NCBI GenBank assembly: GCA_011037195.1 | Contig: JAAEAF010003322.1 | Coordinates: forward strand, 1-64,000 | Length of the DNA: 64,000 nt | DNA from: Triatoma infestans | Taxonomy: Eukaryota > Arthropoda > Insecta > Hemiptera > Reduviidae | Reading direction: 5' to 3' | Notes under the pieces: model-generated | The model's database searches: none | Seen by the model: only the letters and a program-made list of their open reading frames with translations | What the model was told of the DNA's origin: nothing | Translations under genes and position numbers: made by a program | Shown: positions 10,741-22,359 of the stretch, in pieces | Layout: each line of letters opens with the position of its first letter | Numbering within the stretch: position 1 is the first letter of the stretch

Positions 10741-11640
10741 AGGTTTACACAACAACCGTGATACGACGGAACCCACTAATGGTCTTCGGCAAACATCCCT
10801 CTCCTGAGCAGTTCTACTCCAATTCCTCGTACGAAGCCTGACAGCCGCATCCCTGGCAACTCTATCCTCCTATCTCAACCATGGTCTTCCAACACTGCTC
10901 TTTTTTTGGTCCATATAACCATCAAGCATCATATTTGGTGGCCCAGGATATTCATCCTGACTATGGTCCACCTTAATTTCCTGGAGCATCACTGAACAGA
11001 TCGTACAGCTCTTTGCTTGGTACGCCTCCTCCACAGATCTCCTAATTTAAGTGGACCATATATTTTCCGGAGAATCTTCCTTTCAAATATTAGAAGTGCT
11101 TTTTTTAATCAGGATTTGACAGAACCAACAGCCAATAGTTCTGATGCGTATGTTTTATATAGCCTGACCTTGTTGGTCCCTGGGTCCTGGAGTGATTTCT
11201 GAATTGTTTATACAATCCATTATAACCTTTATTTGCCACTATGATTTTTTTTTCTACATTTCCTGGGATATTGCATTGTTTGAATTTATTTGAGAGTACA
11301 GGTAACATAATTAGGATACTTTTAACTATATATATGGACCAATTGTAATGCTCAGACCTGGTTCATCTTGGCCAGCAGTACATAATATATATTTGGTATT
11401 TAAAATTAATCCTAAGACCCCCAAGCTCCCAGCTTCCTTTTCCAAAAGGCTATAAAAGCCTCCTTTAAAGCCGTAAATGACCTGGCAATAAAGTCAACGC
11501 CATCAGTTCATGCTAGTAATTGCACTATTTATTGAGGATGGTGTCTATGGTTGTAACTGCGTACCTTTAGATCACTCTCACCATGACCAAGTTCAAAAAT
11601 ACCCACCTTACCCTGATACCTTTAAATGTACTAAAATCTT
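10741..11640 (-). pseudogene. Degenerate LINE reverse transcriptase, palm to C-terminus
   Basis: Read on the minus strand across several frames, the order is that of RTE/CR1-like LINE RTs common in arthropods. A TILNK block precedes the catalytic region (about 11530). VDFIARSFTALKEAF follows the YADD position (about 11505-11460). Then come TKYILCTAGQDEPG, a GYNGLYKQFRN block, LLIFERKILRKIYGPLKLG (about 11105-11045), SVGRPW and VRLRTRNWSRTAQERD (about 10850-10800). The catalytic YADD itself is mutated and many stops and frameshifts are present. It is a dead fragment; the clade is uncertain. Confidence 0.75.
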
Positions 11641-11996
11641 TCGAAAGGTTGCTAAAGATATACTGTATATAAAGATAAATTACAAATATTTATTTTAAAT
11701 TTAATATATATATATATACAATAACTGGTACACTAACACGCACTATGACTTAATATATAGATTTAGATTCTTTTAAGTGATACTACACTGCGACCTGAAA
11801 GATCTATTGTGCCCCCCGAAGCCTTCTCAGTGCACTGCCAGCCTCCGAGCAGTGTTAACTACTAACTGTAGACAACACTGCCTAACAGCGGGCAAGTGTG
11901 CTGTAGAGGCTCCTAGGAAGAAAAAAATCTAAGGGCAGCACTGCTTGATTCGAACCCGGTAACTCGGTAGCTAATTCCTTCCCTAAGTAATATATG
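11395..11996 (-). repeat. Composite repeat: SINE plus LINE RT segment (copy 1)
   Basis: This ~600-bp block recurs at 55639-56278 in the same orientation. It has the same SINE, the same AT-rich linker with GTATATCTTTAGCAAAC, and the same RT piece. The second copy has an extra ~30 bp near 55846-55875. The junctions are shared, so the composite predates the duplication. Confidence 0.8.
11775..11996 (-). mobile_element. tRNA-headed SINE, family S1, tail type 1
   Basis: The minus strand reads GGGAAGGAATTAGCT..., a B-box-like GGTTCGAATC, then CTTAGATTTTTTTCTTCCTA, and ends CACAATAGATCTTTCAGGTC GCAGTG. The head is partly deleted between the A and B boxes. Confidence 0.8.
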
Positions 11997-11999
11997 TAT

Positions 12000-12917
12000 C
12001 TATAAAATTAAATATCTGAACTATTTTTTTGTATCACATGTGAAGTTTTCATGATTTCTGTTTAATTGCCTCTTCTTTTTGCTTCATCTATATTTCTTTG
12101 TACTAACAAAGATTACAGTTAGTAGCCATTTTTGCTCCTTTAGTGTAGTTTTGTAATTATCATAGTGTTATTTATTAAATACTTGGAAAGAAAAAAAATT
12201 GGTAAAATATAAAATTAGATTTTTGTTAATATAGAAGTGTTTTATAAATTGGTGTAGAATGTTTAGGTGCACACACATACAGCACATACTCGTAAATATA
12301 ATATAAAAGCTCTAGTGAAGGAAGTAGAGTGGTATGTATCACACGTAATCAAAACATTCATTTTTAACCGATTGAATTTCCATTGTTTACTTCTCTTCTG
12401 AATCACCTTTGGTTTCTCCTAGAAAAAAAAAATTATAATCTTTACTCCACTTTTACAATCTTAAATATTTTATCATATTAGATTTTATTGCAAATAATAA
12501 AAATTTGTTAAAAACTAGTTTATTACTGTTTACAATTCGTAAGTGTAACTTTGATTTCAAGGTTGAATAACACATTGTTACACCTTATTCATAAATTCCT
12601 CACACCCTCTGCTAAAAATAAATATTATGTAATAATAACAATATGATAAATCTATACAAGTTTCTTCCAGAGTGTTCCTTTATTAAAATTAGTTTGTTGT
12701 TCACAAATAATTATATTTAATGAAAAACCTAATTTATTCACTGTTAGTATTATTCATTTATTTTAAAATATGACGATAAATTTATTATAGTAATTAACGC
12801 TATTATTCCTATTAGCTTTATAACCCACATAAACATCTTTTAAATATTTTTTTATTTTACAATCTGTTAATGCTGTAAGAAGAACTATTGCAATGGCATC
12901 AAATATCAAGAATTGAT
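12000..12917. other. AT-rich DNA, nothing recognised
   Basis: No repeat or gene identified. Confidence 0.35.
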
Positions 12918-13330
12918 TATTCACCGGAAATACGTCTCCGGGAAACAATGATTTTAGCGAATGTTTTCATTTCTCCTTCTCTCATTCTCTCTCGCTCTCT
13001 TTCTGTGTTTATGTTTATAAAAATCAAATTTCTAAAAGATGAAAAACTGCAGGGAAACACAAATTTATCTATGATTTTCCGTTTATACAATGTGATCCAA
13101 TACGAAAGGTTTCGGTAAAAAAAAAAAAAAAAATCTGTCTACCAGAAGTGCCCCTTTTCGCGATTATCTCATCAACGGTTTTCTATAAATTGAAATTGCT
13201 AACGTCTACTACTTAAACTCACATACCTGTCACCTGGCTTTTTGGAATATATTTTGTCCAGAAATTTGAATTATTAGATGGATTCTGGAATAGTAGAGAC
13301 GTTATGTTTATCACCAAAATGGTATAAACA
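12918..13330 (+). repeat. Repeat A fragments, decayed
   Basis: CACCGGAAATACGTCTCCGG and ATGATTTTAGCGAATG near 12920-12965 match the left part of repeat A in plus orientation; CGCGATTATCTCATCAACGG near 13155-13180 resembles a module core. Confidence 0.5.
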
Positions 13331-13620
13331 ATATTATAGGGAATTGATTAGTGGCGTTGCCAAGTTGTCTAGAATGTAGATCACTTTCAGTGTATCCAGT
13401 AGTAGGACCTAAAAAGCAGTGTGCGTAATGTGCGGCTCTCCTGGAATTATGTGTATATTAAGGGCATTTTTACCTTTAGTAAAAATTCCAAGGCTTTTTT
13501 TAAAAAAAATAACAGTCATCAGAATTGCATTAAATGAAATCTAGTAAATGTTTCACATTAAATCTTTGTTTTATTTCTATATTTTGAATTGTGCTCAAAT
13601 TGTAGCAAAGGAATGAGTGA

Positions 13621-13822
13621 AAATATGGTGTAGTGGTTTTGAGCATGGACTTGTAACTGGGAGGTCCCCGGTTCGAGTGCCCGCGTATGATTGCTAAATT
13701 TTATATTCCTTTACAAAATGTTGATGGTAAAGTAGGTGCTTTCGCCACAGCCGCCCACTACACCTAATTTAGTTGTTGGACGTTAAGCCCGCCTGAAAAA
13801 AGAGGCATTACTTGACTTGAAA
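13621..13822 (+). mobile_element. tRNA-headed SINE, second family
   Basis: TGGTGTAGTGG (about 13627-13637) fits the Pol III A box and GGTTCGAGTGCC (about 13670-13681) a B box with one extra base. The body continues through CGCCACAGCCGCCCACTACA to TTAAGCCCGCCTG and a tail AGGCATTACTTGACTTGA. It differs from family S1 outside the boxes. Only one copy is in the window. Confidence 0.6.
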
Positions 13823-14114
13823 ATGAATGAAAGTTCTATACAATAATAAGATGGAAAATATTCTTTTAATACTGATTTCAAGTAAGGAATTTGAATATAT
13901 CAGTGCTATATCTGTAGAAAATTCAGATTCAAATTTGAATACGCCCACGTTTCAACATTAATACCACAGAATAATAATTTATTTAGTTTTAAAAAGTTTT
14001 TATAACCTTATTGCCGAGATGACATCAATTATGATAAATAGGAATATATAAGCATATTAAAGCAAAACTTAAAAATCACTTTAAGAGACGGAAACACCCA
14101 TAATTTTGTGGGTT

Positions 14115-14905
14115 TCTTTTACTATTAGTAACAGGAAGTATTGTAATCGTGTCAAATTTTCAATATCGAGCTTTCATCGGAAATACACGTTTTTAGGTCC
14201 ATTTTGTAGTAAAAAGTAGCTTTTAAAAAATGGTCAATGTGTGTATGAACCACATAACCCAAAAACAAGAAATCGCAGTAAGTTCAACCTTGAAATTCCG
14301 TTTAGTTATCATCATGGAACCCAACATTAAGTTATCTGTCAAAATTCCTCAACCGGAAGTACCACTTTACTAAATGGATTTTTTTTTTTCACTTTTTTGT
14401 AATTTTCTCTAAAATGGCGCCAACGATTTTCTTTAAACTTTGTTAACATCAACTGCATATATTAAGAGCTACAATTTTTATTTGAAACATTTCTGTTGGA
14501 AAATTCTTTTAAGGCAGTTTTAGGGGTGAGAGATGGGGGTTATATTTTCCTACAAAGTGCTAATTTAGTTTATGGAACGATTTCCTCATCCATATTAATT
14601 AGAAGTAAATACGTTGTCAAAATTATGAGTATGAAAAATCTCGGTTAACCGGAAATGCGTATTTATTGAAACAGTTGTTAATATATGTACAGTTAGCATA
14701 TAGGTTTAAAAAGAAAAGATCATTGGAGACTTTTTTTGAGAAAATCCTAAAGAACTTAAAAAATCTATTCATTAATGTCACAATTCCGGTTAATCTCTTT
14801 TTTTGCTTTCCAAAGCGGTAAATTGTGCTAAAATGACACTTTAGGGAAGAGATTAATGGTACACCTCTCTCACAGAACCCGCCAAAAATTTATTTACGTG
14901 GGAAA
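14115..14905 (+). repeat. Repeat A copy, plus orientation
   Basis: Starts at TTTACTATTAGTAACAGGAA, then ATTGTAATCGTGTCAAATTT; AACCGGAAGTACC at 14348 and AACCGGAAATGCG at 14646 mark two modules ~300 bp apart. It faces the minus copy at 15026-15702. Confidence 0.8.
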
Positions 14906-15025
14906 AATGTGGTAGATAAATGTCGTAACACACATTAATTATATCGTATCGTTTATTTATTTGTGTTACGATAATTCCCATAAAAAAAAGTTTAAATTTT
15001 ACTTTCGTTAATTAAATTATAAATT

Positions 15026-15539
15026 AAAAAAATCTGGTGTGAAACACACACACAATTTTCTCTTACTTCAGTTCTCAAAATTGTAATTGACAAATTTTAT
15101 ATAGTTCGTGTACCAAATTTAACGAAATTCGTCGAAAACTGTTCAGTAAAAGTACACTTCCGGTTTAATAATTCTCTTAAAACTCGGAATTTTGGCCTTC
15201 TATTTATTTCTAGTTAATTTTGTTTGGATGATAGAATTGTATAATCAACTATTATAGCACTTTAGAGAAAAACATAACCCCACCCCTCCCCTAAAAGGGC
15301 CCTTAAATAATTTTCCCAGAGAAATGTTCAAATAAGTGTAGCCTTTGTATTTGGATATAGAGTTTGATGAAAATCGTTCCAATTTTTGAGAAAATCCACA
15401 AAAAGTGAAAAATCCAATGTAAAGTGTAACTTCGTTGAGGAATTTTTGATATATCGTACTGTCAGATCCATTGTGATATCTAAACGGAATATCAAGTTTC
15501 ACTTTCTACGGTTTTTGGTTTTTGAGCTATGCTGTTCAA

Positions 15540-15570
<31 letters not shown>

Positions 15571-15702
15571 GACCATTTGCTAAAATCACTTTTTTGTACT
15601 CAGGGGACGGACCTCAAAACGGATATTTCCGGTGAAAACTCGATATCGAAAATTTGGCATGGTTCAATACTTCCTCGTACTAGGAGTAAGTGAAAGTAAA
15701 AA
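15026..15702 (-). repeat. Repeat A copy, minus orientation
   Basis: Begins TCTGGTGTGAAACACACACA and ends at CTTCCTCGTACTAGGAGTAA. It includes the (CA)n stretch at 15547-15570. The frame at 15245-15502 follows the repeat and is not a gene. Confidence 0.85.
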
Positions 15703-16060
15703 CAGCTTTTGTTAAGGTTTAAAAGTTAAATAGAAATTAAATGCGACCTTTCTAGGGATATAATAACATAAATGAATACATATCTTATCAATTTTGTGAT
15801 CATAGTGCTTTCAAACTATCTAGTTCAGAAATTGAAGTAAAATCTGTGATATGTTTAATTATGTATTGCGTCCTAGAATTATTATAAACAAGACAAGGAA
15901 GCGTCTCTCTCAATGCCGATACTTAATTATTACTCGAAAACAACACTAATCAGATAATATTCTAATGAGTTTAATCAAATCCTTTCAAATATGTGTATCA
16001 ACATAGATAAAGATGCATTTCTATAGGTCACAGTGTCAGCACGTTCTGTGCAACCTAGAT
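15703..16060. other. AT-rich DNA, nothing recognised
   Basis: No gene or named repeat seen up to the hAT-like element. Confidence 0.35.
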
Positions 16061-16561
16061 CAGTGGTTCTAGAACTTTAGGGCGCCTTGGTTTCCTTGAG
16101 AAAGACTTCATTATATGATGATGAATAGGATTTATATATATATATACATTTTTTTTTTAACTGCATCCATTATTTTTGTGAAATTAATTAAGCGAAATCC
16201 TAGCAAGACTTGCGTACTTTTATTATTGTTAATTGAAGAGAAAAAACTGATGGGATGGTTTTAAATAATTAAGAAAAACTTAAGAAATGAAATCATTTTC
16301 TTAATTCTTTCAATGAGAGGATTGTACCTGCTGAGAGTTGCATAAAAAATCAATTTATCCAATCATTTAAGATTCTTGAATATGATAGGTAAAATGCAAT
16401 TTAAAAATGAAAAAAACCTATTAAATTGGTCTGTATGTTTTCTTTTCCTGCTTTTACTATTTATTTATTTAATGGAACTATGAAATATCATTTTATTATT
16501 ATTTTAGTTTGTTAGCGGCTCCTCAACCAACACTTCATCGACGCCATTTTGTGAAGCGCTG
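16061..16561 (+). mobile_element. Non-autonomous hAT-like element (MITE)
   Basis: Begins CAGTGGTTCT and ends GAAGCGCTG, which pairs 7 of 9 with the start. It is flanked by ACCTAGAT (16053-16060) and CCCTAGAT (16562-16569), an 8-bp target duplication with one mismatch, as expected for hAT. The inner parts, GGGCGCCTTGG and the complement of AAAATGGCG, are typical of hAT ends. There is no transposase ORF. Confidence 0.75.
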
Positions 16562-17199
16562 CCCTAGATAACTTTTCGACTGCATAGAACGAGTTGAAGA
16601 ACAAATTAGCCCAATGAATTTAGCATGCTTTTAATGTTATACCTTATATAGCTGCTAGAATCGTATGTTGCACTAAAATGGCATTTCAGGGAAGATCTTC
16701 TCAAGGTGCATTTCTTCGAGAAGAACTCCCCCGAAAAATCACTTTACCTGGAGAAATATATAATGATTTCTTTTAAACTTGGAATGCCAATTGCATAGAG
16801 AAAAAGCTATTACTTTAATTAGAAATAAAATTGAATTTAATTAATTCCGTGGAATCTGTGGCATTAAATTACAAAAGTGATAAAGGGGTTGGATCAATGT
16901 TAGTTGGTGCTCTTTTCGCTTAGACTACAATGTAGTCACATTTCTACTAATTGCTTGGAGTAATATTAAGAGAAATTATTATTTTGAAATTAGAAAAAAT
17001 TGAGCGAATGTTTCACATTCGATTTTTTTTTTATGGCTACACTGGATACTGAGTGAGCATTGATCAATTTGTAAAACCGAAAAATAACTTTTGCGTGTAC
17101 GGAAGAAGTTTGATACGATAGTCGTAATACTTTTTCCCTTACTGCAATATTTGGTAATTTATTTTTCTAGTAGAAAGAAACGTATAAGGAAAACTAGTA

Positions 17200-17885
17200 A
17201 GCAATGAAGTTATTCTCAAAAATGGCTCCGACTATTTTCTTCAAACTTGGTATATGAAAACCTGGTTTAACAAAAAGCTACAACTTTTATTTAAAACATT
17301 TCGCCGCGTAAATGAATTTAAGAGTACTTTTATGGTAGGGGTGGGGTTACGGCTTCCTCTAAAGTGCTATTTCATTTTATTAGACAATTCTGTCATCTAA
17401 ATAATGAGAAATTAGAATTGAATATGTTGTAGAAATTCCGAGTAGTTTGAAAAAATCGGATAACCGGAAGTGCGTTTACTTTACCATTTTACTAAACGAT
17501 TTTGTTTTTTCACTTTTTCGCGATTTTCTCAAAAATGACTCGGGCGATTTTCTTCAAAACTGCGTATTTAAACTAAACATACAAAGATCTACAACTTCTA
17601 TTTAAAACATTTCTCTGGGAAAAATTCATTTAAGGGCCCTTATTGGGGAGGGGTAAGGTTATGTTTTTCTCCATCCAAACAAAATTAATTAGAAATAAAT
17701 AGATGGCTAAAATTCCGAGTTTCAAGAAAATTAGTAAACCGGAAGTGCGCATTTACTGAACTGGTTTTTTTTTCCAGTTTTCGACAAATTTCATTAAATT
17801 TGATGCACAAACTAAAAAATTTGTCAATTATAATTTTGAGAACTGGAGTAAGAGAAAGTTGTGTGAGTGTTTCACAGCAGATTTT
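17200..17885 (+). repeat. Repeat A copy, plus orientation
   Basis: TTCTCAAAAATGGCTCCGAC at about 17213; AACCGGAAGTGCG at 17463 and 17739 (276 bp apart); right end CTGGAGTAAGAGAAAGTTGT and GTTTCACAGCAG. Followed directly by a SINE. Confidence 0.85.
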
Positions 17886-17890
17886 TTTTT

Positions 17891-18100
17891 AATTAATTTA
17901 AGGCGCTTCGGACATTGGCGCCCGGAGCCTTCTCAGTGCACTGCCGGTCTTCGGACAGTGTTCTCTCGTTAAAGACAACACTTTCCATCACTGTAGACGC
18001 TTCTAGGAAGAAAAAAATCTAAGGGCCGCACAGCTGGACTCCAACCCGGGTCCTCCGCGTGGGAATCCAACACGCTAACCACTTAGCTAATCCCCTCCCT
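17891..18100 (-). mobile_element. tRNA-headed SINE, family S1, tail type 2
   Basis: Minus strand: AGGGAGGGGATTAGCTAAG head, A box TTAGCTAAGTGG, a B-box region with GGGTTGGAGTCC, body TTAGATTTTTTTCTTCCTAG, and a tail GGGCGCCAATGTCC...GCGCCTTAAA that can fold as GGCGC/GCGCC before the A/T-rich end. Confidence 0.85.
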
Positions 18101-18915
18101 TTATATATTTTCATGTTTATTGCACATAACAAATAATTATTGACATAAATATTCTAATTTCCTATAAATTGAAAATATTAACTAATATTTTTCTTTTATA
18201 AAATCATTAGAATATAGAATTTTGATTAGAAAAAAAACTAGGATTAGCAGTATCGTCAATTATGAACATTTCCTTTACTTTATTGAGTTGTTTTTTTTTT
18301 TATGTTAAGACACTTGATTGAAGCGTTTTATCACTCTATTTGTAAGAATTACTAGGATTTTCTTTACTTATCGTTTTAATAATGCAATCAAACTTTCTCT
18401 TTATATCAAACATTGCTGAGTTCAGCCATGTTTTTCTAGTGTTTTGTCAATCGATTATCACTAATTATTAAATAAATTAAAACGAAAAATCTCTACGAAA
18501 TAGAGACAAACTTCTACAATTTAATTTAAAAGTTTCCATTTACTTTAAGTTGAAGTTTCGGTGCTCAAGGGGTGAGGGAGGAATCTTCCAATAGGTTAAT
18601 CAAGTTATAAAAAGATTGAAAGTTATTTTTTTTTTCCTGTCACGACGGTGTGGAGAAAATATTTTTAGGAATATTGTTGTTATTAGTAAACACTTCGTTA
18701 AGATGCATTTTCTAAAATATTTAATTAAACATGTAATATAATTACATCAGAAAATTAGAACAATTAAATTCTATCGCTGGATTATATTAATTTCTTTGTG
18801 CAGGAACTAAGAACGCTGGTCTAACCACCATCACTGATTCAAGTGAATTTTTATAGAATAAGTGAAATATTCTATTAAAAAAATATTTAAAAAATTGCTA
18901 AAAATTTTATTCAGT
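18101..18915. other. AT-rich DNA, nothing recognised
   Basis: No gene or named repeat. Confidence 0.35.
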
Positions 18916-19216
18916 TGTAACAGCAACCAAAAGAGAAGCTCAGCAACAAAAGAGCGCAAAAAAGCTCAACCACTCTCTCGGACCTGGAGGGAGAAGCTGT
19001 ATAAATATAGCGACGGAACAGTCCCATAAAAGCACAGTTGATTCAGTTCAATACATCAATCACTACGTGTCATTTTCATACCACTCTACCTTAAAACATT
19101 TCTCTATTGTCAGGCAGTCTGCTTAATTAATATATTAGTTAACCAGTGTTAACCAAGTCTTCTTCTTATATCATCGAACCAGACCTAAATTCTCTCCACC
19201 TAACACATCCATTATA
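18916..19216 (+). mobile_element. Solo-LTR-like module 1 with core promoter
   Basis: 301 bp beginning TGTAACAGCAACC and ending CCATTATA, flanked by TCAGT on both sides (18911-18915 and 19217-19221). TATAAATA at 19000-19007 is followed by start-like GATTCAGTTC at 19040-19049. The stretch GATTCA...ATACATC...GTGTCAT and the end CCATTATA are shared with the module at 58937-59236, which is 300 bp. No internal coding region lies next to it, so it is best read as a solo LTR, probably Ty3/Gypsy-like. The terminal TA instead of CA would be a mutation. Confidence 0.65.
19000..19049 (+). promoter_or_regulatory. LTR promoter: TATAAATA and initiator
   Basis: TATAAATA at 19000-19007; candidate starts at CACAGTT (about 19036) and TTCAGTT (about 19045). 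The first has the better spacing. Confidence 0.5.
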
Positions 19217-19221
19217 TCAGT

Positions 19222-20140
19222 CAATTTTACTGATAACTTTTTTTTTGAGATAAGAAATCACTATTTGAATTAATATTCTATCATTATTTGATAGAACATT
19301 TACTGTATTTTTGTTTTTATTATCTTTTTTAATATACTACGAAAGGTCTTGGTTTTTAATTAAATATACACATAATAAATAATTATAAGTAACAATAATT
19401 ATTCATATAAACTTTCTCATTTTTCAAATAATAATAAAAAAAAGAAGAATTACCTATCTTTTATTCATATAAATTGAAAAATAAATTTTCTCATTTCCAC
19501 AATCAAAGTAATAAAACAAATACAAAAAAATAAGAAGAATACCTAATTCCTATTCAGATAAATTTAAATTTTCTCATTTTTATTAATAATTGCATAAAAT
19601 AATGATATGTTTTTTTCTTTTTAATTTCTATAGCTATCTCTGAAAATTAATATACTATAAATATTATGCAATGAAAAATTATGTGGCAAAATATATTAAA
19701 ACAGAAATTTATTTCTGTTTGAATGATAAATGAGACAAAATAGAAATATATATATGTCATTTAATGATTTCATTTCTTTAATGTTACTATGAATTTGCCA
19801 ATTCTTCATTTTGATTTAATATAGTAAAACTTTTTGTCATTGAAATATAGTCGGATAATGTTTGTAGTGGTGAGTCTGAGTTGGGAGAGAAGACGTTGAA
19901 TATCTTTTTTTTTATTTATTTTTTATTTTTTTTCCCTCTCAAATGTAACCCTAATGAGGGAGAATTTATTTACATAACATGTATCATCATGAACATCATT
20001 TATATGTAATAATTTACCTACATTTAATTAAAAAAAAAGAAAAGAAAAGAACATTATAAAAATTGTTACCACGCTAATTATTGTATATTTAGAAAAAAAT
20101 TAAATAAGATGGTTATCAAATCGTCAGGCCATAAAATTAT
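19222..20140. other. AT-rich DNA with an imperfect internal duplication
   Basis: Near 19390-19590 the motif TCATATAAA...TTTCTCATTT recurs about three times at ~75-bp intervals with A-rich spacers. No gene. Confidence 0.4.
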
Positions 20141-20745
20141 AATGAGATGTTTATACGGCAATAGCCAGAGAAGTTTTTTTAAAGAAAAAAAAGAATTCTT
20201 TGTTGCTCTATGTTTCGGATACCATTGGTGCCCTTCTTCAGGAGCTCTGAAAAATTTATTAGAGAAAAGATCATTATTATAGGGAAGAAAAGTGCACAGA
20301 TTTGTAAAAAAAATAAAGAAAAACTTTAAATTAAAGAAATAACTTTAAATTACCAGAAGCAACTTGATATAAGATATTAAAAAACAAATATTATAACCAG
20401 AAGTGATATTTAATTAAATGAAAAAGCTATATTATCTTTTTTTATTTCTTTATTGTTAATATCATTTCATTTATTAACTGTCACTTGTCTGTGTTATAAT
20501 TTTCTTGTTTTTAATATCTTATACTCAATCTGTTCTTTAATATTTCTTTAATTTAATTTTTTTTCTTTTATTTGTTATAAATCTATGCACTTTTCTTCAT
20601 TCAGTACAACACATTATAATAATGTAACTTTTTCACTATTCAGAGCTCCTGAAGAAAGGCATCAAAGGTACTTGAAACGTAGAGCAACGAAGAATTTTTT
20701 TTTCTTTAAAAACTCCTCTGGCCATTGCCGTATAAACATCTCATT
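20141..20745. mobile_element. 605-bp palindromic fold-back element
   Basis: Arms 20141-20251 and 20641-20745 are inverted copies: AATGAGATGTTTATACGGCA versus its complement at the right end, and GAGCTCTG versus CAGAGCTC nearer the centre. Pairing continues inward through the AT-rich middle (CTTGATATAAGATATTAAA versus TTTAATATCTTATA). There is no ORF of note. Each arm carries CTGAAGA, a hairpin, then GAAAC. Target duplication not resolved. Confidence 0.75.
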
Positions 20746-21519
20746 AAAATAGGTAGGTTTGATAAAATTATTGATTATTACCATTAAATTTTCCTATTTC
20801 AAACATAGAATATATGAATGAATACAGTATAAGAACGAAACAAAACATGAAAGAGAATACATTTACTATACAGATGAATACAATATATAAAAATAGAGTT
20901 GAAAATTGTAAAACAATATTAATAAATTTCCTTGTAGAAAATGATTACTTAATATATGTTAGGATGTCTTTAAAAGAAAAATGATATAGTTTTCTAAAAT
21001 GCTTCATCCTTCTAGGAAACCAGTTTATGAATTTCCTTGATAATTTTATGTTTTAAGTTTTAGATTACGATCAATGCTGCATTCTTAGATTGTAGTGCAA
21101 CCTGACAATGTACCGTTACAAGTAGAAAGTAACAATAGTTCGCTGGCAAATAACAGTGAATAATGAACAGCGAATGGTCCAAGGCAATAATCTTAACTCT
21201 ATTACTTGTGGGGGGGGGAAAGGAGTATAGGGGGGATTGAAGTTTTATTCAATGAAGTTTCTATAGAGCTTGTTCTTTTGGTTGTCAGTCGATTCGAAGA
21301 CAATAATAAGTGACAGGTTTTCTGTGATTTCCTCACAGTGTTTAATTTTCTAGGAATTTTATCGTTTAGAAAACCATGATCAGATCCTTTTTATTAATTC
21401 TAACCGACTTTGGATTTTCCACTGTCTTCAACAATTAAGACGCACTAAGTTAAAGTATACCACCTACCCTTTTAAGAGAAAATCGTTGGAGAGAATTTTC
21501 GAGAAATATATTTTAGTTT

Positions 21520-21640
21520 TTACTTTCTCTTACTATAGTAAGAGGAGGTGGTATTGTGATCATGTTAAATATTTGAAATTGAATTTTTGCCAAAAATACA
21601 TGTTTTGAAATCCTCTCAAGTCGAAAGAAATGTGTTTGGG
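21520..21640 (+). repeat. Repeat A left-end fragment
   Basis: TACTTTCTCTTACTATAGTA then AGAGGAGGTGGTATTGTGAT and ATTGAATTTTTGCCAAAAAT match the repeat A start. Confidence 0.6.
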
Positions 21641-21850
21641 CAGATTTGAGAGGGAAAGAATCAAAGAGAATTTAGGAGAGTAAAGAAATAAATTGGTTAG
21701 TAGAGATGTTCTGAACACTGATATAATTAATAGAAACACAAACTCCAAGTACTTTACACTGGTTATAAGATATTACAGAATAAGATAGGGAGAGAATAAT
21801 TAAGAGAGAGAGAGACGGACAGGCTGAAAATAGAAAGTACGTGGAATGAT

Positions 21851-22111
21851 ATCTGGTATTTTATCCGCTAGCATGCATATTCATTTGGTTCCTGACCGGT
21901 TTTGGATTTTCATCCATCGTCAGAGCAAATTCACCAAGTTCGTGTAGAGGGTTCACTTCAACGTAATGTTTCTGTTACACTCACACTTGTTGGTTGTATT
22001 ATATGTGGGGAGGTTATCCCCCACTCTGAATTAGCTCTGGCGATGGATGAATATCCGAAACCGGTCAGGAACCAAATGAATATGCATGCTACGATGGATA
22101 AAATACCAGAT
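21851..22111. mobile_element. 261-bp terminal-inverted-repeat (fold-back) element
   Basis: Arms 21851-21926 and 22034-22111 are near-perfect inverted copies of ~76 bp. Both include CATGCATATTCATTTGGTTC or its complement, and CCGGTCAGGAACC in the right arm. Centre of ~107 bp without an ORF of its own. CTGACGA/CTGGCGA, a GGAT/ATCC hairpin and GAAACCGG sit in the arms. Confidence 0.8.
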
Positions 22112-22359
22112 GTTATCCAGCATTGCGGACCCATCCACATATGTGGAATGATGTTGACTGACTGGTGTCGATAACTGTTCCAAAATCTCTGTTCCACTGT
22201 ATGACTAGCTCGCCTCTCTTTTATATGGAATTCTCCCTTTCAGTTTGGCCTAGATAGGGAGTAACTAATGATTCTGATCATTGGTGTTTCGGATTCTCAC
22301 GAATGATTCCGATCCAATTATAGCGAATAATCTTGTTTGTGTGAATGTGTGTATGACAT

